From Lachnospiraceae bacterium (GTDB taxonomy: Bacteria; Bacillota; Clostridia; Lachnospirales; Lachnospiraceae): a DNA stretch of 45,859 nucleotides. The position numbers were made by a program, and so were the translations under genes. The notes beneath the pieces were generated by a model, which was not told the origin of the DNA, ran no database searches, and saw nothing but the letters and a program-made list of their open reading frames with translations. Shown piece by piece: positions 32,003 through 41,222 of this stretch (position 1 is the stretch's first letter; every line of letters starts with the position of its first letter). The stretch spans positions 1 to 45,859 of the forward strand of contig SVFM01000020.1 in assembly GCA_015056865.1 (NCBI GenBank), written 5' to 3'.

Positions 32003-32677
32003 ATGAAAAAACTAGTTACCCTTTGTCTGACACTGATCATGGTAATGGCTATGAGCCTTACCGCTTTTGCAAGCAATGGAGGATTCGTTTCCAGCCCTTC
32101 CAACAACACAGATCCTCAGATCATCAGTTTTGATGTGGAGAGCGATGACTGTGAAGCTGACCTTGTCATCACATCCTATGCTGACCGGGATAAGCTGCCG
32201 GAGGATATACAGGCCAAGCTTGAGCAGGCATACAATCAGATCAAGAGCAGTCTGGATCTGTCCAAGCTGTGTCCGGCCCTTGCAGACCTTGCCAAGCAGT
32301 TGGGCATTTCCGTGGAAGATCTGGCTGTCAGCGATCTGTTTGATATCCACTATGTTGACTGTGGAGATCATGAGGGACATGGACATTTTGACATTACGTT
32401 AAAGACAGAGAGCCTGGAGCATTTCGTGGCACTGCTTCACTTAAAGGGCGACACATGGGAGCTGGTTCCCGGTGCGGCAGTTACCCATGACGGCGATCAC
32501 CTGGAATTTGATATCAAAGACTTTTCACCCTTTGCAGTTGTGGTAGATACCAGCGGAGTTGCCAACCCTCCTAAGACCGGTGACAACAGCATGATCGGTC
32601 TGTATGCCGCTATTATGGCGGCATCTGCAGCAGCACTGATCTTCCTGTGGGTGAAATCCAGAAAGCGTGCGGAATAA
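32003..32677 (+). CDS. Small secreted protein with NPPKTGD sorting-like signal
   Basis: 224 residues. A Sec signal peptide (cleavage after about AFA-S, residue 23-24) is followed by an acidic mature part containing a His/Asp-rich patch (CGDHEGHGHFD, about 120-130). At the end are NPPKTGD (188-194), one helix (about 197-217) and a basic tail KSRKRAE: a sortase-type cell-wall sorting signal of the PxTG variety used in Clostridia. No catalytic domain is recognised. It lies between the phosphatase and LCP genes (28 and 7 bp gaps) and is therefore part of the EPS operon, perhaps as a wall-bound partner of the polymer. No sortase gene is in the window. Confidence 0.75.
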   Translation: MKKLVTLCLTLIMVMAMSLTAFASNGGFVSSPSNNTDPQIISFDVESDDCEADLVITSYADRDKLPEDIQAKLEQAYNQIKSSLDLSKLCPALADLAKQLGISVEDLAVSDLFDIHYVDCGDHEGHGHFDITLKTESLEHFVALLHLKGDTWELVPGAAVTHDGDHLEFDIKDFSPFAVVVDTSGVANPPKTGDNSMIGLYAAIMAASAAALIFLWVKSRKRAE

Positions 32678-32684
32678 TTAAATT

Positions 32685-33650
32685 ATGAAGAAAAAATCCT
32701 TTCGCTACGCACTCATAATATCACTGGCCATTTTACTGGTGTCCACTGCCTTTCTGCTTTTAGAAATGTGGGAAAAGCGGCAGGGTGAGTTTTCTGCGGC
32801 CGGATTCCTGGACACCACCATGGAATATAAGGGGCAAGAATACGTTCTGAAGGACAATGTGGAGACCTTTTTGGTCTTGGGTCTGGATAAATTTGAGGGT
32901 GTGCTTACAAATGACTCATACAACAACGATCAGCAAGCAGACTTTTTGTTGCTGCTAGTTTTCGACAATGAGAAAAAACAGTGTGAAGCCATTCAGATCA
33001 ACCGTGACACCATGGCCAATATGAGTGTGCTTGGTGTGGCCGGACAAAAGATCGATACAGTGAACAAACAGATCGCCCTGGCTCACACCTATGGCAACGG
33101 CAAAGAGGTAAGCTGCCGCAACACGGCTGATGCTGTGTCGGAACTTTTGCTGGGAGTGAATATCGATCATTATATTTCCCTGACCATGGATGCGGTTCCC
33201 GTGCTCAATGACCTGGTGGGGGGTGTGGAAGTTACCCTGCTGGAGGACTTTACCGATGTGGATGCTGCCATGGTAAAGGGCAAGACGGTCACGCTGAAGG
33301 GTGAGCAGGCACTTCATTATGTGCGCACCCGCTATGGTCTGGAAGACAGCAGTAACAGTGCACGAATGGAAAGACAGAAACAGTATATACAGGCTCTGTA
33401 TGAGCAGAGCATGCAGCGTGTCAGTCAGGACGAGGAATTTCTTGTGGAGGCTACAGTAAAGCTGGCCGATCACATGGTATCCGATCGTTCCGTAAACCGC
33501 CTGCAGGAGCTTGCGGAAAAGTTTGCAGCCTATGAATTTAAAGGGGTAAACAGCATAGAAGGCGAGCTCGTGTTAGGTGAGGAGTTTATGGAATTTTATC
33601 CCAATGAAGACGCTATAAAAGAGACAGTAGTAAACTTGTTTTACGAATGA
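32685..33650 (+). CDS. LytR-CpsA-Psr (LCP) family glycopolymer ligase
   Basis: 321 residues. A short cytoplasmic tail and one helix (about 8-28) are followed by an outer LCP domain: FLVLGLDK, INRDTM (about 105-110), VGGVEVTL, and the YVRTRYGLEDSSNSARMERQ segment, with the Arg and Asp residues that hold polyprenyl-pyrophosphate. LCP enzymes transfer undecaprenyl-linked polymers to peptidoglycan, so this is the likely attachment enzyme for the EPS made here. 7 bp after the PPKTG protein gene. It ends the GC-richer conserved half of the locus. Confidence 0.92.
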   Translation: MKKKSFRYALIISLAILLVSTAFLLLEMWEKRQGEFSAAGFLDTTMEYKGQEYVLKDNVETFLVLGLDKFEGVLTNDSYNNDQQADFLLLLVFDNEKKQCEAIQINRDTMANMSVLGVAGQKIDTVNKQIALAHTYGNGKEVSCRNTADAVSELLLGVNIDHYISLTMDAVPVLNDLVGGVEVTLLEDFTDVDAAMVKGKTVTLKGEQALHYVRTRYGLEDSSNSARMERQKQYIQALYEQSMQRVSQDEEFLVEATVKLADHMVSDRSVNRLQELAEKFAAYEFKGVNSIEGELVLGEEFMEFYPNEDAIKETVVNLFYE

Positions 33651-33689
33651 GGCTAGTTAAGTTTGGGAGAGCATAAGCAAATTAGATTG

Positions 33690-33716
33690 GCCGGGTATGA
33701 GGAATCACTACTCGGC
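33690..33716 (+). other. Hairpin in the 120-bp gap between LCP and cassette genes
   Basis: GCCGGGTA (33690-33697) pairs with TACTCGGC (33709-33716), one wobble, 11-nt loop, no T run. Possibly a processing or partial pause site between the conserved and variable halves of the EPS operon. No convincing promoter is seen in 33651-33770. Confidence 0.4.
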
Positions 33717-33770
33717 TATCTGTAACTCTTTGTTTTGAATGAGGGTTAGATGAAGTGGAGAAAGTTACAT

Positions 33771-34379
33771 ATGAGTAATCGATTAATTATTATTGGTGCA
33801 GGTGGTCACGGAAAGGGTATAGCGGATATTGCAGTCAAGAATGGATATACCAATATCTCTTTTCTTGATGATGGAGAGACCGGCGAGCGTATGGGATTTC
33901 CCATCATAGGAACAACTGCCGAAGTGGAAGATCTGGATGATGGCAAGACCGATTTTGTAATAGGGATCGGAAACAACAAGATCCGGAAAATGATCGCAGA
34001 AAAGTATGATGTAAACTGGGTAACATTGATCCATCCGTCAGCTCAGATCGCAACAGGAGTGTCTATCGGAGAGGGTACGGTCATCATGGCCCAGGCCGTG
34101 GTCAATGCTTGTGCAGTGGTGGGGAAGCATTGTATTGTCAATACCAGGGCTGTGGTGGAGCATGATAACTTTCTCGGTGACTTTGTACACATATCGCCCA
34201 GAGTTGCCCTTGGAGGGACGGTACGTATAGGAGAGCAATCTCATATAGGGATTGGAGCAACTGTAATCAACAACATCAACGTGTGCCAGGATTGCACGGT
34301 GGGAGGCGGCGCTGTTGTGATAAGGAACATTGAACACAGAGGAACCTATGTTGGTATTCCGGCAAAGGAAGTTTTATGA
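33771..34379 (+). CDS. PglD/NeuD-like sugar O- or N-acyltransferase
   Basis: 202 residues from the ATG at 33771, which opens with the standard MSNRLIIIGAGGHGK; the in-frame ATG at 33750 would add seven residues. The N-terminal Rossmann-like part (to about 75) binds the nucleotide sugar, and the rest is a left-handed beta-helix of hexapeptide repeats, with the catalytic-type His in VVEHDNF. The family acetylates UDP-amino sugars or sialic acid precursors. It lies in the EPS cassette and overlaps the next gene by 4 bp (ATGA). Confidence 0.9.
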   Translation: MSNRLIIIGAGGHGKGIADIAVKNGYTNISFLDDGETGERMGFPIIGTTAEVEDLDDGKTDFVIGIGNNKIRKMIAEKYDVNWVTLIHPSAQIATGVSIGEGTVIMAQAVVNACAVVGKHCIVNTRAVVEHDNFLGDFVHISPRVALGGTVRIGEQSHIGIGATVINNINVCQDCTVGGGAVVIRNIEHRGTYVGIPAKEVL

Positions 34380-35542
34380 AAATACTGTATGTCACAACGA
34401 TTTCATTGACAATGAATAGTTTCTTTAAACCCCATATCGATATGCTGATCCGTGAAGGACACCAGGTGGATATTGTATGCAATTATAAGGATTTGGCCTT
34501 GGATCCCTTATTTGGAGAGCTGGGGTGTATATCGTATCAAGTTGACTTCTCTCGTTCGCCGTTTTCAATGGATAACATCAAGGCGTATGGGCAGCTGAAA
34601 AGAATTGTAGAGAATGGTAACTATGACATTGTGCATTGTCACACACCCAATGCATCTGTGATCACCAGATTGGTGTGCCGAAAGTTCAGAAAGAAAAAGG
34701 GACTTAAAGTATTTTACACGGCACATGGCTTTCACTTTTACAAAGGTGCGCCGAAACTTAATTGGATGGTATACTATCCTGTTGAAAAGTTCTGCTCCCG
34801 GTTTACGGACAAGCTGATCACCATCAATCAAGAAGATTATACACTGGCTAAGAATCAATTTAAGGCCAAAGAGGTTCATTATGTTCCCGGTGTTGGGATT
34901 GATCTGTCAAAATTTGAAAACGTTCAGGTGGATCGAAGTGCAAAAAGAAGAGAGATCGGTGTGCCGGAGGATGCGTTTTTGTTATTGTCGGCGGGGGAAC
35001 TGAATGAGAATAAGAACCACCAGATCATTATCAGAGCCTTGGCCAAGCTCAATAATCCTAAGGTTCACTATGCTATTGCGGGTGAAGGGGAGAAGAAAGA
35101 GTATTTGATAGGCTTGGCAAATGAGCTTGGCGTGTCTAATCAAGTGCATTTGCTCGGATATAGAAAAGATATGCCGGAGCTAAATCATACGGCGGATGTG
35201 TTTTGCTTTCCGTCTATTAGGGAGGGGCTTCCGGTATCGCCAATTGAGGCTATGGCATGTGGGTTGCCCATTGTTGCAGCTGAAAACAGAGGAACGAGAG
35301 ATGTTGTTGAGAATGGCAAAAGTGGAGTCCTTTGTTGCTATACATCTGTTGATGACTTTGAGGAAGCAATTGAGTTGCTTGCCACAGACCCTAAAATATG
35401 TATCCATATGGGACAATATAATATGAGGTCTATTTTAAAATATGATTTAAAAACCATCCTTGATAATATGTTGGAGTTATATAAAGGGGATGAAGGTGGA
35501 GCGAAGAAGTATTATAAAGAAGATTTGAGTATTCAATTGTGA
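34376..35542 (+). CDS. GT4-family glycosyltransferase
   Basis: 388 residues with the GT-B fold. The acceptor half contains HCHTPNASV and YTAHGFHFYKGAP. The donor half contains GELNENKNHQIIIRAL and the EX7E signature SIREGLPVSPIEAMACGLP. It probably adds a hexose or N-acetylhexosamine to the growing lipid-linked unit on the inner membrane face. Coupled to the upstream and downstream genes by 4-bp overlaps. From here on the DNA is markedly AT-richer than the first half of the locus. Confidence 0.93.
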   Translation: MKILYVTTISLTMNSFFKPHIDMLIREGHQVDIVCNYKDLALDPLFGELGCISYQVDFSRSPFSMDNIKAYGQLKRIVENGNYDIVHCHTPNASVITRLVCRKFRKKKGLKVFYTAHGFHFYKGAPKLNWMVYYPVEKFCSRFTDKLITINQEDYTLAKNQFKAKEVHYVPGVGIDLSKFENVQVDRSAKRREIGVPEDAFLLLSAGELNENKNHQIIIRALAKLNNPKVHYAIAGEGEKKEYLIGLANELGVSNQVHLLGYRKDMPELNHTADVFCFPSIREGLPVSPIEAMACGLPIVAAENRGTRDVVENGKSGVLCCYTSVDDFEEAIELLATDPKICIHMGQYNMRSILKYDLKTILDNMLELYKGDEGGAKKYYKEDLSIQL

Positions 35543-35565
35543 TAAAAATACAAGGAGACTTTACT

Positions 35566-36573
35566 TTGGAGATATATAAAGCCGATGTTCTGCTGAGTTT
35601 TATAATACCGGTCTACAATGTTGAAATGTATTTACAAGAGTGCGTGGACAGTATCTTGCTGCAGATGACAGAGGAATGTGAGATAATTTTGGTCGACGAT
35701 GGCTCAACGGATTCGTCGGGTAAACTTTGCAGGCAATATGCCGAAAAAAATCGACATATTCAAATTATCCAAAAGGAAAACGGAGGTCTTTCGTCAGCAA
35801 GAAACGCCGGATTATCGATAGCCAGAGGTAAATACATTTCGTTTGTTGATTCTGATGACAAAATATTTCCTTGTTGCATAAAGGAGATTTTACAGTGGAT
35901 TAAATTCCAAGGAACTGATATATGTTTCTTGCGCACGGTTAAAATTTATCCAGACGGAACGCAAAAAGACTTGGGAGAAGGTATCATAAGATCTCAACTC
36001 AGTTCACAAAACAAAGAGAAAGCAATTAGACATTTGGCGTCAAGACCGAAATACCCTGGAAGTGCATGGGCAAAGCTCTTTCGGAGAGAGTTTTTAATAA
36101 ATAACGAATTGCATTTTCCATACGATCGACGATATTCGGAAGATCTTGGCTTTATACGTGATTGTATTTTATGCGCACGCGATTTTGACGCATTAGATGT
36201 GCCCTATTATCAATACAGGCAGAATCGTCAAGGATCGATTACCAATAAAGTTACATCCAAAAATTTTTACGACCTTTTACAATTTATTACAGAGTCTACT
36301 GAAAAATTGACTACTAACAAAAAGAACAATGATACTATCAGTAAATTCGTTATGTGCTTTGTGGCATACGAATATTCTGTTTTGTTATATTTGTATAATC
36401 ATATTCCGAAAGAGGATAAAAAAGCAGCCTTGGCTAAACTCAAGGAATTTAAATGGACACTAAGATATGCAAGCAACAGGAAAGGAAATATTATAGCACT
36501 TGTTTGCAGATCTTTTGGCGTAAGATTTACATCGTTTTTACTGAATCAGTATAGAAAGGCATCTGAAGCATGA
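35566..36573 (+). CDS. GT2-family glycosyltransferase
   Basis: 335 residues from the TTG at 35566, which has AAGGAG 8 nt upstream; a GTG at 35539 overlapping the previous stop is the alternative and would add nine residues. The GT-A core shows SFIIPVYNVEMYLQECVDS, ILVDDGSTDSSG, GGLSSARNAGLSIARGKYISFVDSDD (the DxD) and, further on, YSEDLGF. A soluble, membrane-associated enzyme of EPS repeat-unit assembly. Confidence 0.93.
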   Translation: MEIYKADVLLSFIIPVYNVEMYLQECVDSILLQMTEECEIILVDDGSTDSSGKLCRQYAEKNRHIQIIQKENGGLSSARNAGLSIARGKYISFVDSDDKIFPCCIKEILQWIKFQGTDICFLRTVKIYPDGTQKDLGEGIIRSQLSSQNKEKAIRHLASRPKYPGSAWAKLFRREFLINNELHFPYDRRYSEDLGFIRDCILCARDFDALDVPYYQYRQNRQGSITNKVTSKNFYDLLQFITESTEKLTTNKKNNDTISKFVMCFVAYEYSVLLYLYNHIPKEDKKAALAKLKEFKWTLRYASNRKGNIIALVCRSFGVRFTSFLLNQYRKASEA

Positions 36574-37841
36574 ATATTTTGATTGTGTCATACGAATCAT
36601 GGCGTGATACCAATAACGGTGGCAACGTACTGTCGAATATTTTTAGTGCTTTTCCTGATGCCGATATAGCACAGATTTATTGTTGCGGTGAAACACCTCA
36701 AAACTCTGTGTGTAAAAAATATTTTCAGATCTCTGATGCTATGTTGTTGACTCGTGAAAAGGGTTGTAAGTTAGAGGAAAGAGATTACAGTTTGGAAAAT
36801 ATTGAGCAGTCGGAAATTGTTGAGAATAAGATAAAAAACAAAATCCCGGCTCTATTCAGAGAAGTTACCTTGTTAGCGCGGGAGTTTTTATGGATGGTTT
36901 CTAAATGGAAAACAAAAGACCTGGAAGATTTTGTAAAGGAATTTAAACCAGATATAATTTTTGCTCCATGTTACTCCTATTTTCATGTTTCAAAATTGGC
37001 ATTGCATGTAAAACATCTTGCTAAGTGTCCGATGATATCTTACATATCAGATGACAATTATTCGCTTAAGCAATTTTGCTTTTCGCCGTCTTTTTGGATT
37101 AATAGATTGATTACACGTAAATGGATACGTGCGCTCTTTTCTAAATGTTCGTTGGTTTACACTATGACTGAATTGCAGAAAAAAGAATATGAGGTCTTGT
37201 TAGATTGCCCAATGAAAGTGTTGTGTAAATCTGCCATATTCGAGGAACGCAAAAAAGAAATAGATGTTCCTATTCAATTTATATATGCAGGTGGTCTGTA
37301 TTTGAACAGATGGAAAGTATTGGGCAAATTATCTAAAGTTTTAGAAGCTGTAAACAAAACACAAATAAAAGCTCAGTTGCATATATTTTCAGGTTCAAAA
37401 CTGAGTGCACGTAAAGAGAAGAAGCTTAATGATGGCAGAAACTCGTTTTTACATGCTCCGATACCTAATAAGGATTTAATGGATCGGTATAGAAAGTCAG
37501 CCGTTGCGGTTCATGTGGAAGCGTTTGATATAAAAAATCGTCTTATAACTAGACTGTCGTTTTCAACCAAGATTATTGATTGTATGAATAGCGGATGTGC
37601 AATTTTGGCCATAGGTCCAAGTGCTCAGGCCGGAATATCTTATCTGAAAGATAATGATGCTGCAATTTGTGTCAATGATATTAATGATTTGTACGTGACT
37701 GTAGATAGATTAGTCAACCATACTGAATTGATAAAGGAATACTCAAAAAAAGCCAATCAGCTAGGTAAAAAAAATCATATCAAGAAGGATATTGATAAAC
37801 AAATCAGACAGGATTTTCAAAATACAGTCTTGGGAAGGTAA
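36570..37841 (+). CDS. GT4-like glycosyltransferase, divergent
   Basis: 423 residues. The opening ILIVSYESWRDTNNGGNVL and the mid-protein IQFIYAGGLYLNRWKVL mark a GT-B two-domain enzyme. The C-terminal signature is weak (LSFSTKIIDCMNSGCAILAIGPSAQAG in place of a full EX7E). Acceptor and sugar cannot be inferred. Overlaps the previous stop by 4 bp (ATGA). AT-rich and Lys-rich like its neighbours. Confidence 0.8.
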   Translation: MNILIVSYESWRDTNNGGNVLSNIFSAFPDADIAQIYCCGETPQNSVCKKYFQISDAMLLTREKGCKLEERDYSLENIEQSEIVENKIKNKIPALFREVTLLAREFLWMVSKWKTKDLEDFVKEFKPDIIFAPCYSYFHVSKLALHVKHLAKCPMISYISDDNYSLKQFCFSPSFWINRLITRKWIRALFSKCSLVYTMTELQKKEYEVLLDCPMKVLCKSAIFEERKKEIDVPIQFIYAGGLYLNRWKVLGKLSKVLEAVNKTQIKAQLHIFSGSKLSARKEKKLNDGRNSFLHAPIPNKDLMDRYRKSAVAVHVEAFDIKNRLITRLSFSTKIIDCMNSGCAILAIGPSAQAGISYLKDNDAAICVNDINDLYVTVDRLVNHTELIKEYSKKANQLGKKNHIKKDIDKQIRQDFQNTVLGR

Positions 37842-37881
37842 GATTATACTAAATGCAGCTAGAAAACAAGAGGATACAGGT

Positions 37882-38955
37882 ATGATACCATTTGTTGTTT
37901 TATTGATTATTCCTATTTTTATACAACATGTATATGTAAAAGGAGTTAGTTACCAAAGGAGAAATAATGCCGCATTAGTTATTTTCTTTGCGCTACTTAC
38001 TTTTCTTGTTATGTTTCGTCATGAAAGTGTCGGTAATGATACAAGAAATTATATAAATATGTATTATAAAATAATTGAGATGAAATGGATAGATGTGGGA
38101 AAAGGATCCATTGAATTTGGTTATTTGTTCTTTAATAAAATTATCTCACTTTTTTCAAAACAGCCGCAATTCTTTTTGGCAGTAGCAGCTATTTTAGTTA
38201 ATGTTATGATTTATCCCACATATAAGAGGTTGTGTGTAGATTCCTCCTTGACAATTGTGGTTTTTTGTATAATGTCTACGTTTGTAATGATGTTTTCAGG
38301 GATTAGGCAGGTGCTCGCTATCGGTATTGGATTTATTGCATATGGGTTTACGCGTAACAAAAAGATTGTTCCGTTCGTACTTTCTGTTTGCTTGGCGATG
38401 ACGGTTCACACAAGTGCTTTTATGTTGGCTTTTATGTATCCGGTCTATCATGCGAAGATAACAAAAAAGTGGTTATATGCGGTTGTTCCTGCACTAACAT
38501 TTGTTTTTGTGTTTAACAGACCAATATTTTCTGGCTTAACGCTATTTATAGAACGGTATACTAAATATGATGGAAGCGTAACACAAACAGGTGCATATAC
38601 AATGCTGATTTTATTTATTATATTTACTGTATTTGCATTCCTAATTCCGGAAGAATCAGTTATTGATAAAGAAACGATAGGTTTAAGAAACTTTTTATTG
38701 TTTTCCCTTGTTATACAAATGTTTGCACCGTTGCATAATTTGGCAATGCGTATGAATTATTATTATATTATTTTTATTCCGCTATTATTGCCGAAGATTA
38801 TTGAATATAGAAGTGAGCGCTGGAAACAGGTTGCTATAGTCAGCAGACATATAATGGTTATATTCTTTTTGTTGTACTTCTTTTTTGTCAAAGCAAATAG
38901 TGGTGGAAATTTAAATATATTTCCGTATCATTTCTTTTGGGAGAATGTTGGATGA
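37882..38955 (+). CDS. EpsG-family EPS polymerase (Wzy-like)
   Basis: 357 residues from the ATG at 37882 (AGAGGATACAGG upstream); the longer frame to 37792 overlaps the previous gene by 50 bp. About ten hydrophobic helices. The FRHESVGNDTRNYINMYY segment near residue 50-67 is characteristic of EpsG. It should polymerise repeat units on the outer membrane face, under Wzz/CpsD control. It is the only polymerase candidate in the locus; no Wzx flippase gene is present within the window. Confidence 0.88.
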   Translation: MIPFVVLLIIPIFIQHVYVKGVSYQRRNNAALVIFFALLTFLVMFRHESVGNDTRNYINMYYKIIEMKWIDVGKGSIEFGYLFFNKIISLFSKQPQFFLAVAAILVNVMIYPTYKRLCVDSSLTIVVFCIMSTFVMMFSGIRQVLAIGIGFIAYGFTRNKKIVPFVLSVCLAMTVHTSAFMLAFMYPVYHAKITKKWLYAVVPALTFVFVFNRPIFSGLTLFIERYTKYDGSVTQTGAYTMLILFIIFTVFAFLIPEESVIDKETIGLRNFLLFSLVIQMFAPLHNLAMRMNYYYIIFIPLLLPKIIEYRSERWKQVAIVSRHIMVIFFLLYFFFVKANSGGNLNIFPYHFFWENVG

Positions 38956-40157
38956 AAGTAGTACAAATAAATGCTACCTGTGGAATTGGTAGTACGGGAA
39001 AAATTTGCGTTGGTATCAGCCAGTTGCTTACAGAAAAGAATATAGAAAATTATATTCTTTATAGCTGTAAAAGTAATGGATATGATTTGGGTATTAAGTG
39101 TTCTGATGATAAATATATAAAATCGCAGGCATTAAAATCAAGATTACTGGGTAATTATGGATTTAATTCTAAAAAAGCAACTCGAAAGATGATTGGAGAG
39201 TTGGAACGCATCAAACCGGATGTTGTGCATTTGCACAATATTCATGGACATGATTGTAACATTGAATTGTTGTTTAATTATTTTAGGGTAAACAAAACGA
39301 AATTGGTTTGGACCTTTCATGATTGTTGGGCATTTACTGGTTATTGTCCACATTTTACAATGATGAAATGCGATAAATGGGAAACGCAATGTTCCAAATG
39401 TGTTCAAAGACATGAGTATTCCTGGATTTTTGATAAAAGTCATGATTTGTTTGCTAGAAAGAAATGGCTTTTTCAAGGACTTGACCTTACGATAGTATCG
39501 CCATCGCAATGGCTTGCAAATTTAGTAAAGCAATCATTTTTGATGGATTATTCGGTAGAAGTAATAAACAACGGTATAGATATTGATATTTTCAAACGGA
39601 CAGAAGGTGATTTTAGGAATAAATACAGTCTAGAAAACAAGAAAGTAATTCTTGGAGTTTCATATGGTTGGGATAAACGTAAAGGACTTGATGTTTTTAT
39701 TGATCTAGCAAACAAGCTTACGGACGAATATAAAATTGCTCTCGTCGGAACGGATGACAGTGTAGATAAGCTGTTACCTGATAACATACTATCTATACAC
39801 CGCACCCAAAATCAGCAAGAGCTTGCGGAAATATATTCTGCCGTAGATGTGTTTGTCAATCCAACAAGGGAAGAGAACTATCCTACCGTGAATATGGAAT
39901 CGCTTGCTTGCGGTACACCAGTACTAACATTCAGAACAGGTGGAAGCTCGGAGATACTAGATGAAACCTGCGGATCGGTGGTTGCCTCCGATGATGTCGA
40001 TGCTCTGGAAAAAGAGATTATTCGCATGTGCACAGAAAAACCATACACAAAGGAAGCATGCATAAATAGAGCGAAAGAATTTGATAAAAATGAAAGATTT
40101 AAGGAGTATTTAGAATTATATGAAAGAGTTAACTCTGCAAGAACTGAAAGAAATTGA
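38952..40157 (+). CDS. GT4-family glycosyltransferase
   Basis: 401 residues from the ATG at 38952, overlapping the EpsG stop (ATGA). The N-terminal half has INATCGIGSTGKICVGI and VVHLHNIHGHDCN, then TFHDCWAFTGYCPHF with a Cys-rich stretch (C..MKC…CSKC) seen in a subfamily of EPS transferases. The donor half has GVSYGWDKRKGLDVF and the EX7E region TREENYPTVNMESLACGTPVL. Its end overlaps licD by 38 bp. Confidence 0.92.
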   Translation: MKVVQINATCGIGSTGKICVGISQLLTEKNIENYILYSCKSNGYDLGIKCSDDKYIKSQALKSRLLGNYGFNSKKATRKMIGELERIKPDVVHLHNIHGHDCNIELLFNYFRVNKTKLVWTFHDCWAFTGYCPHFTMMKCDKWETQCSKCVQRHEYSWIFDKSHDLFARKKWLFQGLDLTIVSPSQWLANLVKQSFLMDYSVEVINNGIDIDIFKRTEGDFRNKYSLENKKVILGVSYGWDKRKGLDVFIDLANKLTDEYKIALVGTDDSVDKLLPDNILSIHRTQNQQELAEIYSAVDVFVNPTREENYPTVNMESLACGTPVLTFRTGGSSEILDETCGSVVASDDVDALEKEIIRMCTEKPYTKEACINRAKEFDKNERFKEYLELYERVNSARTERN

Positions 40158-40923
40158 ATTTGACATATTAAAATATTTTGATGCATTCTGTAAGGAAAAT
40201 AATATTAAATACTTTCTTTCTCATGGAACGCTGTTGGGGGCGATTCGATATAAAAAGTTTATTCCGTGGGATGATGACGTGGATCTGTTAATTCCTCGTG
40301 AAGATTACAACAGGATGATTTCATTGTTTAAGGATAATGAGCGTTATCGTTTGTTTGCGTTTGAAAAAGATCCCAACTATCTCTATCCCATTGCTAAGTT
40401 GTGCGATATGACAACACGCAAGGACGAGTTTGGCTATAACAATGGAGTTGAACTGGGTGTGGATATTGATCTTTTCCCTCTTGATGCTTGGGATGATGAC
40501 CTTGAAAGCGCGAAGAGAGAAGCCAAATACTTGGGGAAAAATATGTTTTATTTAGGTTTGTCAAAACTCAAAAAGCCTGATTCAGTCAATCCCATCAAAC
40601 GATTTGTTAAGAGAATTGTCATGGTTTTCTGTAAAATGTTTGGAAGTAAATATTTTATTAAAAAGATTCTGAAAGCAAGCTACAAGGAAGAGCAAAAGGG
40701 TAATAATTATTTGGGGTGTAAAGCCTGGTGTGTTTACGGCGAACGTGGCATTATTCCGGCAGAAGTTTTTGCGGAGACGATAGATATTGAATTTGAAGGC
40801 GAAAAGTTCCCTGCACCCGTAGACTACGATAAGTATTTGACTTGCCTGTACGGGGACTATCTACCCGAGCCTCCCGTGGAAAAAAGAAAAACGCATCATC
40901 ATTTTAAGGCCTATAAATTATAA
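40120..40923 (+). CDS. LicD-family phosphotransferase
   Basis: 267 residues. The LicD/FKRP core is clear: LSHGTLLGAIRYKKF (about 33-47) followed by IPWDDDVDLLIPREDY (about 48-63), with the metal-binding Asp cluster, then VDIDLFPLDAW. LicD1/LicD2 of pneumococci move phosphocholine from CDP-choline to teichoic acid sugars; other members move ribitol-phosphate or similar groups. No licA/licB/licC genes are in the window, so the donor is uncertain. It overlaps the previous gene by 38 bp, and its own ribosome site (AAGGAG, 13 nt away) is poorly spaced, suggesting coupled translation. Confidence 0.92.
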   Translation: MKELTLQELKEIEFDILKYFDAFCKENNIKYFLSHGTLLGAIRYKKFIPWDDDVDLLIPREDYNRMISLFKDNERYRLFAFEKDPNYLYPIAKLCDMTTRKDEFGYNNGVELGVDIDLFPLDAWDDDLESAKREAKYLGKNMFYLGLSKLKKPDSVNPIKRFVKRIVMVFCKMFGSKYFIKKILKASYKEEQKGNNYLGCKAWCVYGERGIIPAEVFAETIDIEFEGEKFPAPVDYDKYLTCLYGDYLPEPPVEKRKTHHHFKAYKL

Positions 40924-40978
40924 TTACGGATACCAATGGTATACTTAGCTATCAGCTACTTATATAAATAAAAACATC

Positions 40979-41080
40979 ATGAAGTTAACAGTGCAGGAGC
41001 TGAAAGAAATTGAGTTGGGAATCTTAAAAGTCTTTCATTCCTTTAATTTGATTAGGTTAATTTATTATCTAACGATGTAG
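40979..41080 (+). pseudogene. Relic of a second licD gene (N-terminus only)
   Basis: A 33-codon frame, ATG at 40979 to TAG at 41080, reads MKLTVQELKEIELGILKVF…, clearly homologous to the start of the intact LicD next door (MKELTLQELKEIEFDILKYF). After about 22 residues the similarity ends and the frame stops soon after. It is the stub of a deleted or recombined second licD. Confidence 0.75.
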
Positions 41081-41222
41081 TTGGAGTTAATAAATTATAA
41101 ATAAAGACAAGGAGGTTGAGGCCCCTAATATACAGTTGTCTTCACTGAGGAAGAGTACTTGCTCGCTTCTTTCAAGTGTATTTTACTTAGAGCAAAGAAT
41201 AATGAAAGGAGTTTCATAGAAA
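41081..41222 (+). promoter_or_regulatory. Leader of the glycosidase gene, with hairpin
   Basis: AAGACAA (41104-41110) and TTGTCTT (41136-41142) can pair around a GGAGG-containing loop. AAAGGAG is the ribosome site for the gene at 41223. I found no convincing promoter; TTGCTC with TTTACT (about 41160-41190) is only a weak candidate. The rest of 40924-41222 holds the licD stub and nothing else I can name. Confidence 0.35.

Noticed and set aside
33651..41222. Insertion sequence at the boundaries of the variable EPS cassette
   Set aside because: No transposase frame, terminal inverted repeats or target duplications were seen at either border.
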